64,000 nucleotides of DNA from Rhododendron vialii. Taxonomy: Eukaryota > Streptophyta > Magnoliopsida > Ericales > Ericaceae. The DNA lies in NCBI RefSeq assembly GCF_030253575.1, contig NC_080557.1, positions 39,663,001 through 39,727,000 of the forward strand, read 5' to 3'. A model generated the notes under the pieces. The model saw only the letters and a list, made by a program, of their open reading frames with translations. It searched no databases and was not told the DNA's origin. This document shows, in pieces, positions 48,762-58,410 of this stretch. The position numbers and the translations under genes were made by a program. How positions within the stretch are numbered: the first letter of the stretch is position 1; each line of letters begins with the position of its first letter.

Positions 48762-50510
48762 ATGTTGCTCCCAGTTTGGCCGGGTCTCAATTTCTGGTAC
48801 ATCCTCGGGATCATCTCGTCACCATCATGGTTCTTCTCACTTTTGGCGATGGATTTCTTCAAGAAAACCAGTGGCTTCGTTTCCACCTTCCTGATTCTGA
48901 CACTCGTACTTCTATGGTCTGCCGTTAACTTCGTTGTTTCAAAGCTCTATTTTTCATTGCTGAGAAATCCAAACACCGATCGTTTCTTCCGCGACTACCT
49001 CCGTGCCGGAAAAACTTTCGGCTACGCCCTTCTGTACTTTGGCAATGTCGGTCTCTACTACTTCTCCGAGAAATCCGTTGCTTCCATTCTCGCTTTCCTC
49101 TTCCTCGCCTTTTACTGTCTCTGCACTCTCTTCTGCATCCAACCGTATACTGACTTTGGAGTTCTAGAGTTCCTCCTCGGCGCGAGTCTGAATCAAACAT
49201 TGAGTCTTTTCGGGCTCCGTTCATCATACTCGTGGCTCGTTATAATTTCATGTATTGTTACAGCTGGGATCCGTTACCATCTAGAACCGGTGCATCCTCC
49301 GGGATCAGAAGAAATTAGCGATGAAGATCAACTCGATTCAGGGCAATTACTTCCCATTACTAGTATAAAAGAAGACCCCCCTCCGCCAAGGTAAGGCGTG
49401 CACTCCGAAAAACTACTCGCTTTGTCCCATAATTACTTCCAAGTTCCAATTACTTCGTGGGTTGTCACCGCTAGGGGTGAAGTAAAAACTGACAAAACCA
49501 ATACAAAATATTGGTTTGGTTTTTCCGAACTATTGGTTCAGTTTGGTTCTTGTTTTTGAGAAGAAATTGAAACCGGTTTGGTTTCGATTTTGGTAGGAGA
49601 AAACCGAAAGAAATCGAACTGAACCGAAACATAGAAACTTATCCATGATCCCAATAACCTGAGTAACTCATTAATTACCCAGCAAACTTATAGGAGCAAC
49701 ATTCATTACAAATGAATTTAGTTTGTCTTTTTCAAATTAGGTTTGATAGATTTTGGATTTAAGAAAAACAATTTTCTGGGTAAGAGTTTAGGGCTTTTCC
49801 ATATTACTGCATGTTTCCAAATCATACTAGGGCTTTCTTATGTTAAATTTGGCTAAGGTTGTTTTTGTAACATTTGTCATCTCAGACTTTTATTGTAGGC
49901 TCAAAACCCAATAAATCGAGTAAATCGGACCAAATTGAATAAACCAAACCGAACCGAACCAAAACCTGTTTGGTTTTGTTTTTATAACTCCAGACTTAAT
50001 GAATCGGTTTTAGTTGCAAAATTTATCAAAAACCGGACAAAACCTAACCGATTTCACCTCTAATCACCGTTGAACTAAAATTTTGGAGTCGTCCCTTGAT
50101 AATAAGCTAGTATCATTTTGATGTAGTGAATCCTCCTATGTAAATGTTGTGATTACTGGATTTTGTTGGACTGATGTTTTGTTACATCTAAATAGTGAGG
50201 TTTAGCATACATTTCTCATACTTCCAAACTCACTAGAAAGTAATTAATTAACGTTTTGACGATGTTTCCTACTATGGATTACCACTAAAATTCCCATTGC
50301 AGTGTGTTGAAAGGAAAGGCCTCTGGTGGTGTCTTGAGGTTGAGGCTGAAGAAGGTTAAGGTTCTTGGCCGGTTGGTTCCCGGCTGCCGGAAAAGGATGT
50401 TATCGGTGATTTTGGAAGAAGCGACGGATTATGTTGCTGCCTTAGAGATGCAGGTTAGAGCCATGGGTGCTCTCACCGACCTGCTAGCGCCTAGCCGTTT
50501 GCGATCCTAA
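48762..50510 (+). CDS. chimeric gene: multi-pass membrane module fused to non-basic HLH (IBH1-like) segment
   Basis: Exon 1 is 48762-49390 and exon 2 is 50303-50510, joined CCAAG|GTAAGG .. TTGCAG|TGTG. The phase agrees (AG+T), giving 278 aa. Residues 1-209 form a hydrophobic protein of a family I do not recognise: likely membrane spans at 38-60, 86-102, 105-126 and 155-171, possibly 11-30, and an acidic Pro-rich tail (DEDQLDSG .. KEDPPPP). Residues 220-272 ([17 protein letters not shown] .. [18 protein letters not shown]) match plant atypical bHLH proteins of the IBH1/bHLH147-150 type, which lack DNA contacts and act by dimerisation. These are normally single soluble nuclear proteins without membrane spans. 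The same exon 1 and intron precede a kinase domain at 58.4 kb. An alternative start is the ATG at 48849. Expression unknown; it may be a fragment capture rather than a functional gene. Confidence 0.6.
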
Positions 50511-51140
50511 TTCATAAGTCTGCTTCCCTGATTTCCACAGCTGTACGTCTAATGTATAAGCAGTTTCCCATCTTCTCGTGTAAATCGGCTTGTTTGGTTA
50601 TGGACACTTTCCTTTTCCCGTACGTGGTGGGTTACCACATGGGATAAGGTTTTCTTTTTGCTCAATATATTATAGAGGAGATGGCGATTGCATAATTACC
50701 TCATTGGTCATTATCATACAAAACCTCATACCAGACCAGAGGCAGATCCTGGAAGGCTTCAGTCCCCGCTTGTATATTTTTACTGTACCACCTAGACGTG
50801 AGAAGGACAAGGACTATAAAATTTGTTTAACGACATACGATGCAAGGCTATTATTGAAAGAGAAAATTTTTTTTACGGAGCTCAATTTCAATTGTTCAAA
50901 AGTGTATTGAATGATCGAGATTGAGTGTCTCCCTGAAGAGCTACCGTGAATAAGTATCTCTCTTATTGAAAACGTGTCCGACTTTCTAACCTTTAAAAAA
51001 AAGTGAACAGTTACGTCCAGTTGCTTTCCAATTAACTCGATTATCACCAAGGTGCTGGATATCTTTTTCTAATTTTTCACTTGTTTAAGACAACTTTCCT
51101 TTTCGGGATTTGGACTATCAAGTGCCAAAAAGAAGAAGAG
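50511..51140 (+). repeat. duplicate of DNA downstream of the FAR1-related gene
   Basis: Parallels 45060-45790: shared ctgatttccacagctg, tttgctcaat, ttattatcata(c/g) and cttgtttaagacaactttcc. It begins right after the stop of the HLH segment, so the HLH piece lies between membrane-protein intron sequence and FAR1-derived downstream sequence. Confidence 0.75.
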
Positions 51141-51209
51141 AATTGATATTGATATTGCATGACATCTTCGATACAAATGGATTACAATGCAATTAATGAC
51201 GAAATCATA

Positions 51210-51365
51210 CACAAAAGAAAAATGATTTCGGCACTCTAATTTTTTATAATGGCACTCTAAAATTTGTCTTTTAATATACCTTGCTATGTATAATTTTCAC
51301 ACTAAAAGACAAGTTTTGGAGTGTCATCATCAAAAATCGGAGTGTCAAAATTATTTGCCTACGCA
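51210..51365. mobile_element. small foldback MITE
   Basis: Inverted arms with cggcactctaattttt / aaaaatcggagtgtc and aatttgtcttttaat / taaaagacaagtttt. The flanking sequence (caatgcaattaatga .. aaatcatacacaaaa .. aaaatctca) is continuous, without this insert, at 62310-62355. Confidence 0.65.
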
Positions 51366-52249
51366 AAAATCTCATAGGTTGGCTTAAGTTAAAATTCCGT
51401 GTGTTTTGTGCGCACGTGGGTATCTCGTACGAATCTACCTAAGATGTTGTACCAGTCTCAAATTCAGATGTGCTTAAGTTTGGTTCTAACCAAGTCTCTG
51501 AGTTAGCATACATTGCCACTAATTTTGATTTGAAACCTTCTTCACTCACTGTATAGAAAACTCCAATGCCAAGATGAAATTAGTATGGGAACTTTGTGCT
51601 GCAGATTACAGAAATGTACCTGTCTTGGACTGTAACGCCCTGAATTTTGGGTACGTTAAATAAACATTTTATTGATAAAACCAAATGGAGTCTGGCTCTT
51701 TATTACAACAAAACTTAAAAGAAGTACTTTTATTACAAACGAGAGGGAACTAAGGTTCCTAACTATTGCTCCGCTTGTTCCTCCATCCGGGCTAGCTCTT
51801 CGGCTCCAAAGGCCTCCAAGGTGTACATCTCACCCTGTTCATCTATGAGGTCTGACACATTATACCGGCGTCACCACCAATATAACATGTCAGGGTCACC
51901 AAAAGGGTAACACCGTGAGCTACAACGCTCAATAGGAAATCTTACCCTCAACCTTAAACTTATAAACAGAAGATCATATACAATAACAATCACACATCCA
52001 CATTTGTTAATCAACTATCGTTGGTGTCCAAGATTTTCCGTGTTTCTCCTACGCGACTCATCGTAGACCGTGTCAACATTTTCATTTACAAATCAACCTT
52101 TAAAAAAAATCATTTGTTTAACACACCCAACCTCGGTTCCGCCGTTCCGGGTTCCCGAGTATCCTCACAATGGTTCCGCCGCACCGGATTTCCATTGACA
52201 CACAAAATCTTGCATTGGCTCCTCTCCGCGGATAACTAAGCCATACCTC

Positions 52250-52545
52250 ACCATGGTTCCGCCGGTTCGGGTTCCCATGGGAACGCACACAACCTCACAA
52301 TGGTTTCGCTTTTTCCGGATCTCCATTGAAACACACATAACCTCACAATGGTTTCACTTTTTCGGATCTCCATTGGAACACACACAATCTCACAATGGTT
52401 TCGCTTTTCCTGGATTCCCATTGGAACACACACAACCTCACAATGGTTCCGTTTTTCCCGGATTCCCATTGGAACACACACAACCTCACAATGGTTCCGC
52501 TTTTTCCGGATTCCCATTGGAACACACACACACCTCACACAATGG
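52250..52545. repeat. 48-bp tandem repeat array
   Basis: About six copies, with ctcacaatgg recurring at 52294, 52342, 52389, 52437 and 52485. The unit includes gattcccattggaacacaca. Because 48 is divisible by three, several frames stay open as 16-residue peptide repeats; these are not evidence of a gene. Confidence 0.92.
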
Positions 52546-53847
52546 GCAAGTCCGGCCACATTGCGGATTCAAAAACTTTTCACCCTTTTCAAATGTTTCT
52601 TTTACACACGCACACACACAAATCACATTATGCAACCAAAATCGGTCATAATGTAGTTTCGAAATATTTCCTTCCTCGAAAAATATTTTCCTTTATTAAC
52701 CACACCCTAGGTGTCATGTTTCTACTTTCTCGGTTCTCGTGTCTCGTTTACATGCAAAGTCTCCTCGGTAGGACAAAGTAAGCATGAATCATTCATTGTA
52801 ATCTAACAAGATCATCCAACTCTATAATATATCACATGTAACACAATCGATTCATGTATGCAAGCTCATACTCTTTGAAATATCAAAATACGAATGGTAA
52901 CGTTTTAACTTTCGAAAACCGTTCTTTCTTAAATATCAAACAACATACATTTTACTTGGAATAAGTAAGTAAGTGAGTAAGGATAAACTTAGAGTTAGGG
53001 GTAAGAATAATCTACCTTGATCCGAAACTAGTCGGGGCCGAATAAGCTAGTTGGAAGATACTACGGGTGGTGAAACTCGCAAATCTGGACCGAACTTTGA
53101 ATGGCCGTAACTCGGTCAATGTTTGGCCGAATATGATCGTTCTTGGGTCGAAATCGAAGCTCTAGAAGCGCTCTACAACTTTTGTGAAGGAAGTTGATCC
53201 TAGAAACTACTTTAGGTAGGAGAAAAATGGAGATAAAAGAAGGGACAGTAAGCTGTCTGGATATGGAAATCCGAGATTTTTACTGAATTTTGGATGACAA
53301 TATCTTTGTCATTTCTTCACCGATTGGGGTGGTTCTTGGGTCTAACTTGAAGGTCTCGAAGTGCTCTACAACTATCCCGAAGGAAGTTAGCTCTAAAGAC
53401 TAACTTAAAAAGGAGAAAACTGAGGATTTTCGAAGGGCAGTAGGCTGCCTGGAAAAACAGAAATGGTTTCTAGAGAGAAGTGAGAGCAAGAAGTGAAGGT
53501 GTGAGTTGAAATGTTTGAAATGACTTGCTATTTATAGGCAAAACCTTGGCTCTCTCTCTCTTCTCTTCAAGGCCGGCCCCCCCCCCCTCTCTCCATAGCT
53601 CACAATTTGACACTTGTCAAGCAATCTTGAAAGATCAAAGCTCTAATCCTAGGCTTGCATGGCTAGGATTTGTACCAAGGATGATTAAGAAAGATTTGTT
53701 TGGAAAGAAGGAGACAATGGTACAAGATTTGGTGTTAAACAACCATAAAAGGACTATGAGATGATAGATTTTTGGCTAGGAAAGAAGATACACCAAGGAT
53801 TTTAAGTACAAGGGAAAATCAAGTCAAGGTACCATCTTCCTTCTCTT

Positions 53848-53849
<2 letters not shown>

Positions 53850-53884
<35 letters not shown>
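53850..53884. repeat. (CT)n microsatellite
   Basis: About 17 CT units within the 3.36-kb LTR-like element. Confidence 0.95.
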
Positions 53885-53885
<1 letters not shown>

Positions 53886-54998
53886 GTACACTACATATAT
53901 ATACATATATAATGATAGAAGTACAAGTACTAGATTTTCAAATCCAAATACCCCATTAAAGAAATCTAATTAGGCACATGCCCCATTTAAACAAATAAAT
54001 GTAGTACTAAGCCATTTAAATATTCATCCAAGTACCATTATAATATTAACTAAGGTACTAAGTAATCTAGGGAAATCAAGACTCCCCATTAGATTAATCT
54101 AATTGAGTACAAAGTCCCAATACAAAATAATATAAGAGTACTTAGGAGAATCTTAGGCTTTAAAGGCTACTAGTACTTTAATACTAAAATATATGTATTT
54201 CATCACATGGGCAATTAGGAAAAAGACTAGTTTAATCAATCCTTTGTACTTGGTTGAAAGATGAACCTATTACCCAATAGATAATAAATCTCCTAACTTT
54301 TATTGTCCAATGGACAAAAGTTAAAAGGAAACTTTTATAATAAAATAATCAAAGTTGTCATTTTTAAAGCATGTGACAAAAGCCCTATATTTAAATATAG
54401 GTGTGATACCAAGTACCCTAATTAAATAAAAAGGCTAGGATTCTCCCCATTAGATTATAATAGAGTACAAGTACTAGGAAATCTAGGATTTAGATATACC
54501 CCAACATTTTAATGCATAAAATTACATGGAAAATCCAAATCTGGATTATTAAAATAAAAATTTGTACTTGGTAGGAAGATTTGTGCTATTACCCAATGGA
54601 TAATAATTTTTCTAGCGGGTAAGGACCAATGGATAAAAGAAGTACAAGTACTTTTATACTTTAAAATAAGATTTTGAAAAAACTACATGTACTTTTAGTC
54701 AAAAGCTTATTGTCCAATGGACAAAAATTACCCTAACTTCCATTGACCAATGCGTAAAGGCAAAAGGTTCAAAAGGTCCAAAAGGTTCATCTAGCAACTA
54801 GGTGAGTTTGGTTGCTCGGTTCCTCCAAGTAGTCGGTTGGAATCTAATTCGATTGGTCAAGTAGGATTTCTAGTCGAGACTAAAATCTAACTACGACGGA
54901 ATTTAACAAGAAATCATAGAGCCACTCAAAGAGAAAATAAGTAATTCAAATATTTAACGAAATTTTTATTAACCAAAATTCAGAGGCGTTACATGGAC

Positions 54999-55968
54999 AG
55001 TCTCAATCCAATGTAAAAACTCAACAAATATTGTCACACGACTTACACCATACCATCACCCCAAAAGACCAAAATAATTGATACAAGTACAATAAAAGAA
55101 GTCAATTGCAAGGAATTAAGCAGAACCAAATCCACGTACACGACATAAGAGAAAATTGCCCAAGCAACTAATTAAACAACCGCAGCTTATATATCACCGC
55201 CACAGGATTTCCTCTGGAAACTCTTAGTTACATAAAAACTTGGGTAAGGGGTTCATGTGCCTGCTACGCTTGAGCAAGGGCGGAGGGAAGAAGAAGTAGG
55301 TGGGTTCACTTGACCCCATTCAAGTTTTCAAAATCTCTATTCCACTAACATTTTGGGTGATTCTCTTACAAATTTCCCCGATTAGAATTTTAGTATTTCC
55401 CTATACTAGCTATGACACTCTAAAAATAAAATTGCCCCAAGCACCTATCAAATAATAAATAAAAATCATTTTGGTAAGGAAAGTTGTGTGGAAATGAAAT
55501 GTATAGAATTGACGGTTTGAATCATTAAATTACCACGAATGGAGGCCACCAAAGGAAAATATGGAAGAGTAAGGAGGATATGGAAATGAACGGGAGCTGA
55601 TTCATTTTTCTCTTTATTGACAAATCGGCCCAAATCAACAAACACATAAAGCATGAAGAACAATCAAGAAAGACGGATAGATTTTTACTTGCTTCTCCAA
55701 CTATGAAATTGAATAACATTTAAGGCTCACACCAATTTCCATTATGTATTGAATGAAGAACATAATGGTGCCGTGTATATAAAACCTATATTTTTAAAAT
55801 ATGATTTACGTCACTATTAATCATAATAGCCCTGTAGTCATAACCAAAGACCAAAAACACGGAAAAAGGAGAGCAAGGGATAAAGACTTTAATGGCCCTA
55901 CAACAATTGAAGGGGAGTATCACCCTTCATCAATCTCTATCCCCTTGAACCAGCTCCTCCTTCCTCCA
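54999..55968. other. intergenic DNA leading into duplicated block copy 2
   Basis: AT-rich with no gene recognised. Homology to the other two blocks begins near 55930 (ccccttgaaccagctcct). Confidence 0.5.
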
Positions 55969-56560
55969 ATGTTGCTCCCCGTTTGGCCGGGTCTCGATTT
56001 CTGGTACCGGCTCGGGATCATCTCGTCTCCATCATGGGTTTTCTCATTTTTGGCCATGGATTTCGCAAAGAAAACCACCGGCCTCGTCTCCGCCCTCCTG
56101 ATTTCGGCACTCGTACTGTAGTGGTCCGCTAGCAACTTTGCGCTTTCGAAGTTCTATTTCTCGGTGCGGAGAAATCCCGAAACCGACCGTTTCTTCCGCG
56201 CTGACGAAGGTGCCGGCAAAACCATCGGCTACGCGCTTCTGTTCTTCGGCAACGTCGGTCTCTACTACTTCTCCGAGAAATCCGTTGCTTGCATGCTCGC
56301 TTTCCTCTCGCTTGCCGTTTACTCCTCTGCGCTGTCTTATGCATCCAACCTTACGCGGATTTCGGCGCCCTGGAGTTCCTCAGTGCGAGTCTGAATCAAG
56401 CATTGAGTCTTCTCGGGCTCCATTCATCATACTCGTGGCTCGTTATAATTGCGTGTATTGTCATATCGGGGATTCGGTACTGTCTGGAACCGGCGCATCC
56501 CCTTTCGGAAGGAGATTTCAGTATTGGCCATCGGAACAAGAAGGTCTTAGAATCGTTAGT
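55969..56560 (+). pseudogene. second copy of the membrane-protein exon, disrupted
   Basis: Parallels residues 1-180 of the module: [20 protein letters not shown] and [14 protein letters not shown] are preserved. It is broken by an in-frame TAG at 56119-56121 (other copies have CTA at the equivalent codon) and by a one-base deletion near 56330 that shifts into SASLNQALSLLGLHSSYSW. The intron-like sequence is recognisable at 56740-56900 (gtagcgaatcctcttctata, gatagtgaggttttatcaca) and then joins a FAR1-related fragment, not an acceptor. Confidence 0.8.
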
Positions 56561-56913
56561 AAAGTCGAGGTTCGGCGTTCACTCGGAAGAACTAGTCCCT
56601 TTGTCCCTTAATTTCGATCAATCTTTCCCTTTCGAGACGTCCCAAATTACATGTCCATTGTACAATGTCAAAGTCATAATCTTTGTAATTTTCCAAAGAC
56701 ATTTAAATTTATGTCACTTCGAAAAGCTACCATCTTTTGCTGTAGCGAATCCTCTTCTATAAATGTAGTGATAACAGGATTTTGTGGGTACGATGGTTTG
56801 ATACATCTAGATAGTGAGGTTTTATCACACATTTCTTGTACTTTAGACTTTGATTATAAAGTAATTAGCGTGTTTTTACAATGTTTCCTACAATGGGTCG
56901 AAGAGAATGTATG

Positions 56914-57130
56914 CAATATGTTCTTCAAAGACGAACAATGGATGCAAAGCCTCATGGTGCACATGAAATACAAGGAGCACAAATTTCTTCCACCTTGCAT
57001 GTGATGAGTAACAGTTTGATGATCGAGTTTTTGAAAGTTGTTGATCAAGAAGGTCAAAAATATCACAAAAAGGAAACATCAACATCTTACACTTGCTTTA
57101 CGAAAGGAGCTTAAGCGGACTTCTAGACGG
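56914..57130 (+). pseudogene. FAR1-related gene C-terminal fragment (copy b)
   Basis: Encodes QYVLQRRTMDAKPHGAHEIQ and HVMSNSLMIEFLKVVDQEGQ, parallel to residues about 598-641 of the intact gene at 42790, then shifts frame at KYHKKETSTS. Its left edge is fused to the membrane-protein intron (gtttcctacaatggg). Its right edge continues as after copy a, into the leader of the third block. Confidence 0.85.
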
Positions 57131-57182
57131 AAGGAAGGAGTTAGGAAAGTCACAAAATACACAAAGTCACAAAATACACTAA

Positions 57183-57706
57183 GGGCAAATTATAGTTACC
57201 CCCTTTAACTAACCCTCGCGTACACTTATCCCCTTCTAACTTTTTTTTGGAACTTAACCCCCTCAAACTAACTGAAATTCAAACGGTCATAACTTCAAAT
57301 GGTCATAACTTCTTCGTCCAAAATTGAAAATATGCAAATTATATATCGATTTCGAGGTCTTAAAGTCAGCTTTCTAATGACACCAAAATCACATCACGAT
57401 TCAAAGCACACAGAAAGTTATGATCAAAACGGTAAGGGCTGGTAGACAGAAAGACCATTTTGATCATAACTTTTTGTGTGCTTTGAATTGTGATGTGATT
57501 TTGGTGTCATTAGAAAGCTGACTTCAAGACCTCGAAATCGATATATAATTTGCATATTTTCGATTTTGGACGAAGAAGTTATGACCGTTTGAAGTTATGA
57601 CCGTTTGAATTTCAGTTAGTTTGAGGGGGTTAAGTGCCAAAAAAAAAGTTAGAGGGGGATAAGTGTACGCGAGGGTTAGTTAGAGGGGGGTGACTATAAT
57701 TTGCCC
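57183..57706. mobile_element. Mutator-type foldback MITE, 524 bp, 9-bp duplication
   Basis: Ends GGGCAAATTATAGTTACCCC and its inverse, flanked by the 9-bp duplication ATACACTAA (57174-57182 and 57707-57715). The whole element folds on itself; inner arms share gatgtgattttggtgtcat in both orientations. The paralogous site in block 1 (aaatacactcattagcat, 47152-47170) is empty. Confidence 0.87.
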
Positions 57707-58410
57707 ATACACTAATTAGCATTAAGGGGGAAAAAAAATTTGAATTTTCACCTTATTTTTCGAAAGGAACCAAACAAGTCAATTAATTAGGTGGCTCATG
57801 TGCGCAACTCGACTAATCATGGGAGATCATAATCTCACCGTCCACTAACAAAGGCTCAACTTAGAACCGGAGCAAATACCTCCGTATGGACGAATCCCAA
57901 TAAAGTTGATAGCCAATGCTGCTGCGCGGTTGACGGAGAACTCGATGGGATGAATCCCCAGAGGGGATCTACAAGTTGGTGACGTCGTGAAAGTTTTCCG
58001 GAGATGGAATGGTTCGCTAGAGAGAAGGGGGGGGGGGTGTTCATGGAGGGCTGAGATTAAACTAGGACACGTGAAAGCATGAGGGAATATGAGACAGAAG
58101 ATGGGGTGGGGAAATAGGGGGACAGAGGATCTCAAGCTATCCTTCTTTCCATCACAAAAAAAAAAAAAAAAAAAAGCATGCTTGTTTTAGCGCTTCATTT
58201 TTACAAGCAAGCAATATGTATAAAGTAAATCATCTGCGTAGAAGCACATAAATTAATTTCCAATAATAAATTCCAAAAACGCGGAAAAAAGGAGAGAAAG
58301 ATAAGACTTTGGACAAAGCGGGAAGACTTTGATAGTCTTTACAATAATTGTGGGGGAGTACATAGCTCCATTCAACTTCTCCCCCCTTGAACCAGCTCCT
58401 TCTTCCTCCA

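Larger units (their letters stand above)
51631..54993. mobile_element. large solo LTR or LTR-like element, 3363 bp, with inverted ends
   Basis: Begins TGTAACGCCCTGAATTTTGG and ends with an almost exact inverted copy (CCAAAATTCAGAGGCGTTAC plus A). It is flanked by the 5-bp duplication TGGAC (51626-51630 and 54994-54998). TG..CA ends with a 5-bp duplication fit a solo LTR of a large plant Ty3/gypsy element; the ~20-bp terminal inversion is longer than usual. There is no coding region. It contains a 48-bp tandem array and a CT microsatellite. It separates the first duplicated block from the second. Confidence 0.7.

Noticed and set aside
48680..48928. An 82-codon frame overlapping the membrane exon, similar in copy 1 and copy 3 (58329-58577), as a conserved overlapping ORF
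   Set aside because: Both frames begin with TTG, not ATG. The similarity is explained by the recent duplication of the main frame.
52248..52656. Open frames on both strands with 16-residue repeats; also considered as a CRISPR-like array
   Set aside because: Head-to-tail 48-bp tandem repeat with no unique spacers, in a plant LTR-like element.
56138..56611. A 157-codon frame across the second membrane-exon copy
   Set aside because: It is in a different frame from the preserved [14 protein letters not shown] protein and is a by-product of the duplicated GC-rich exon.
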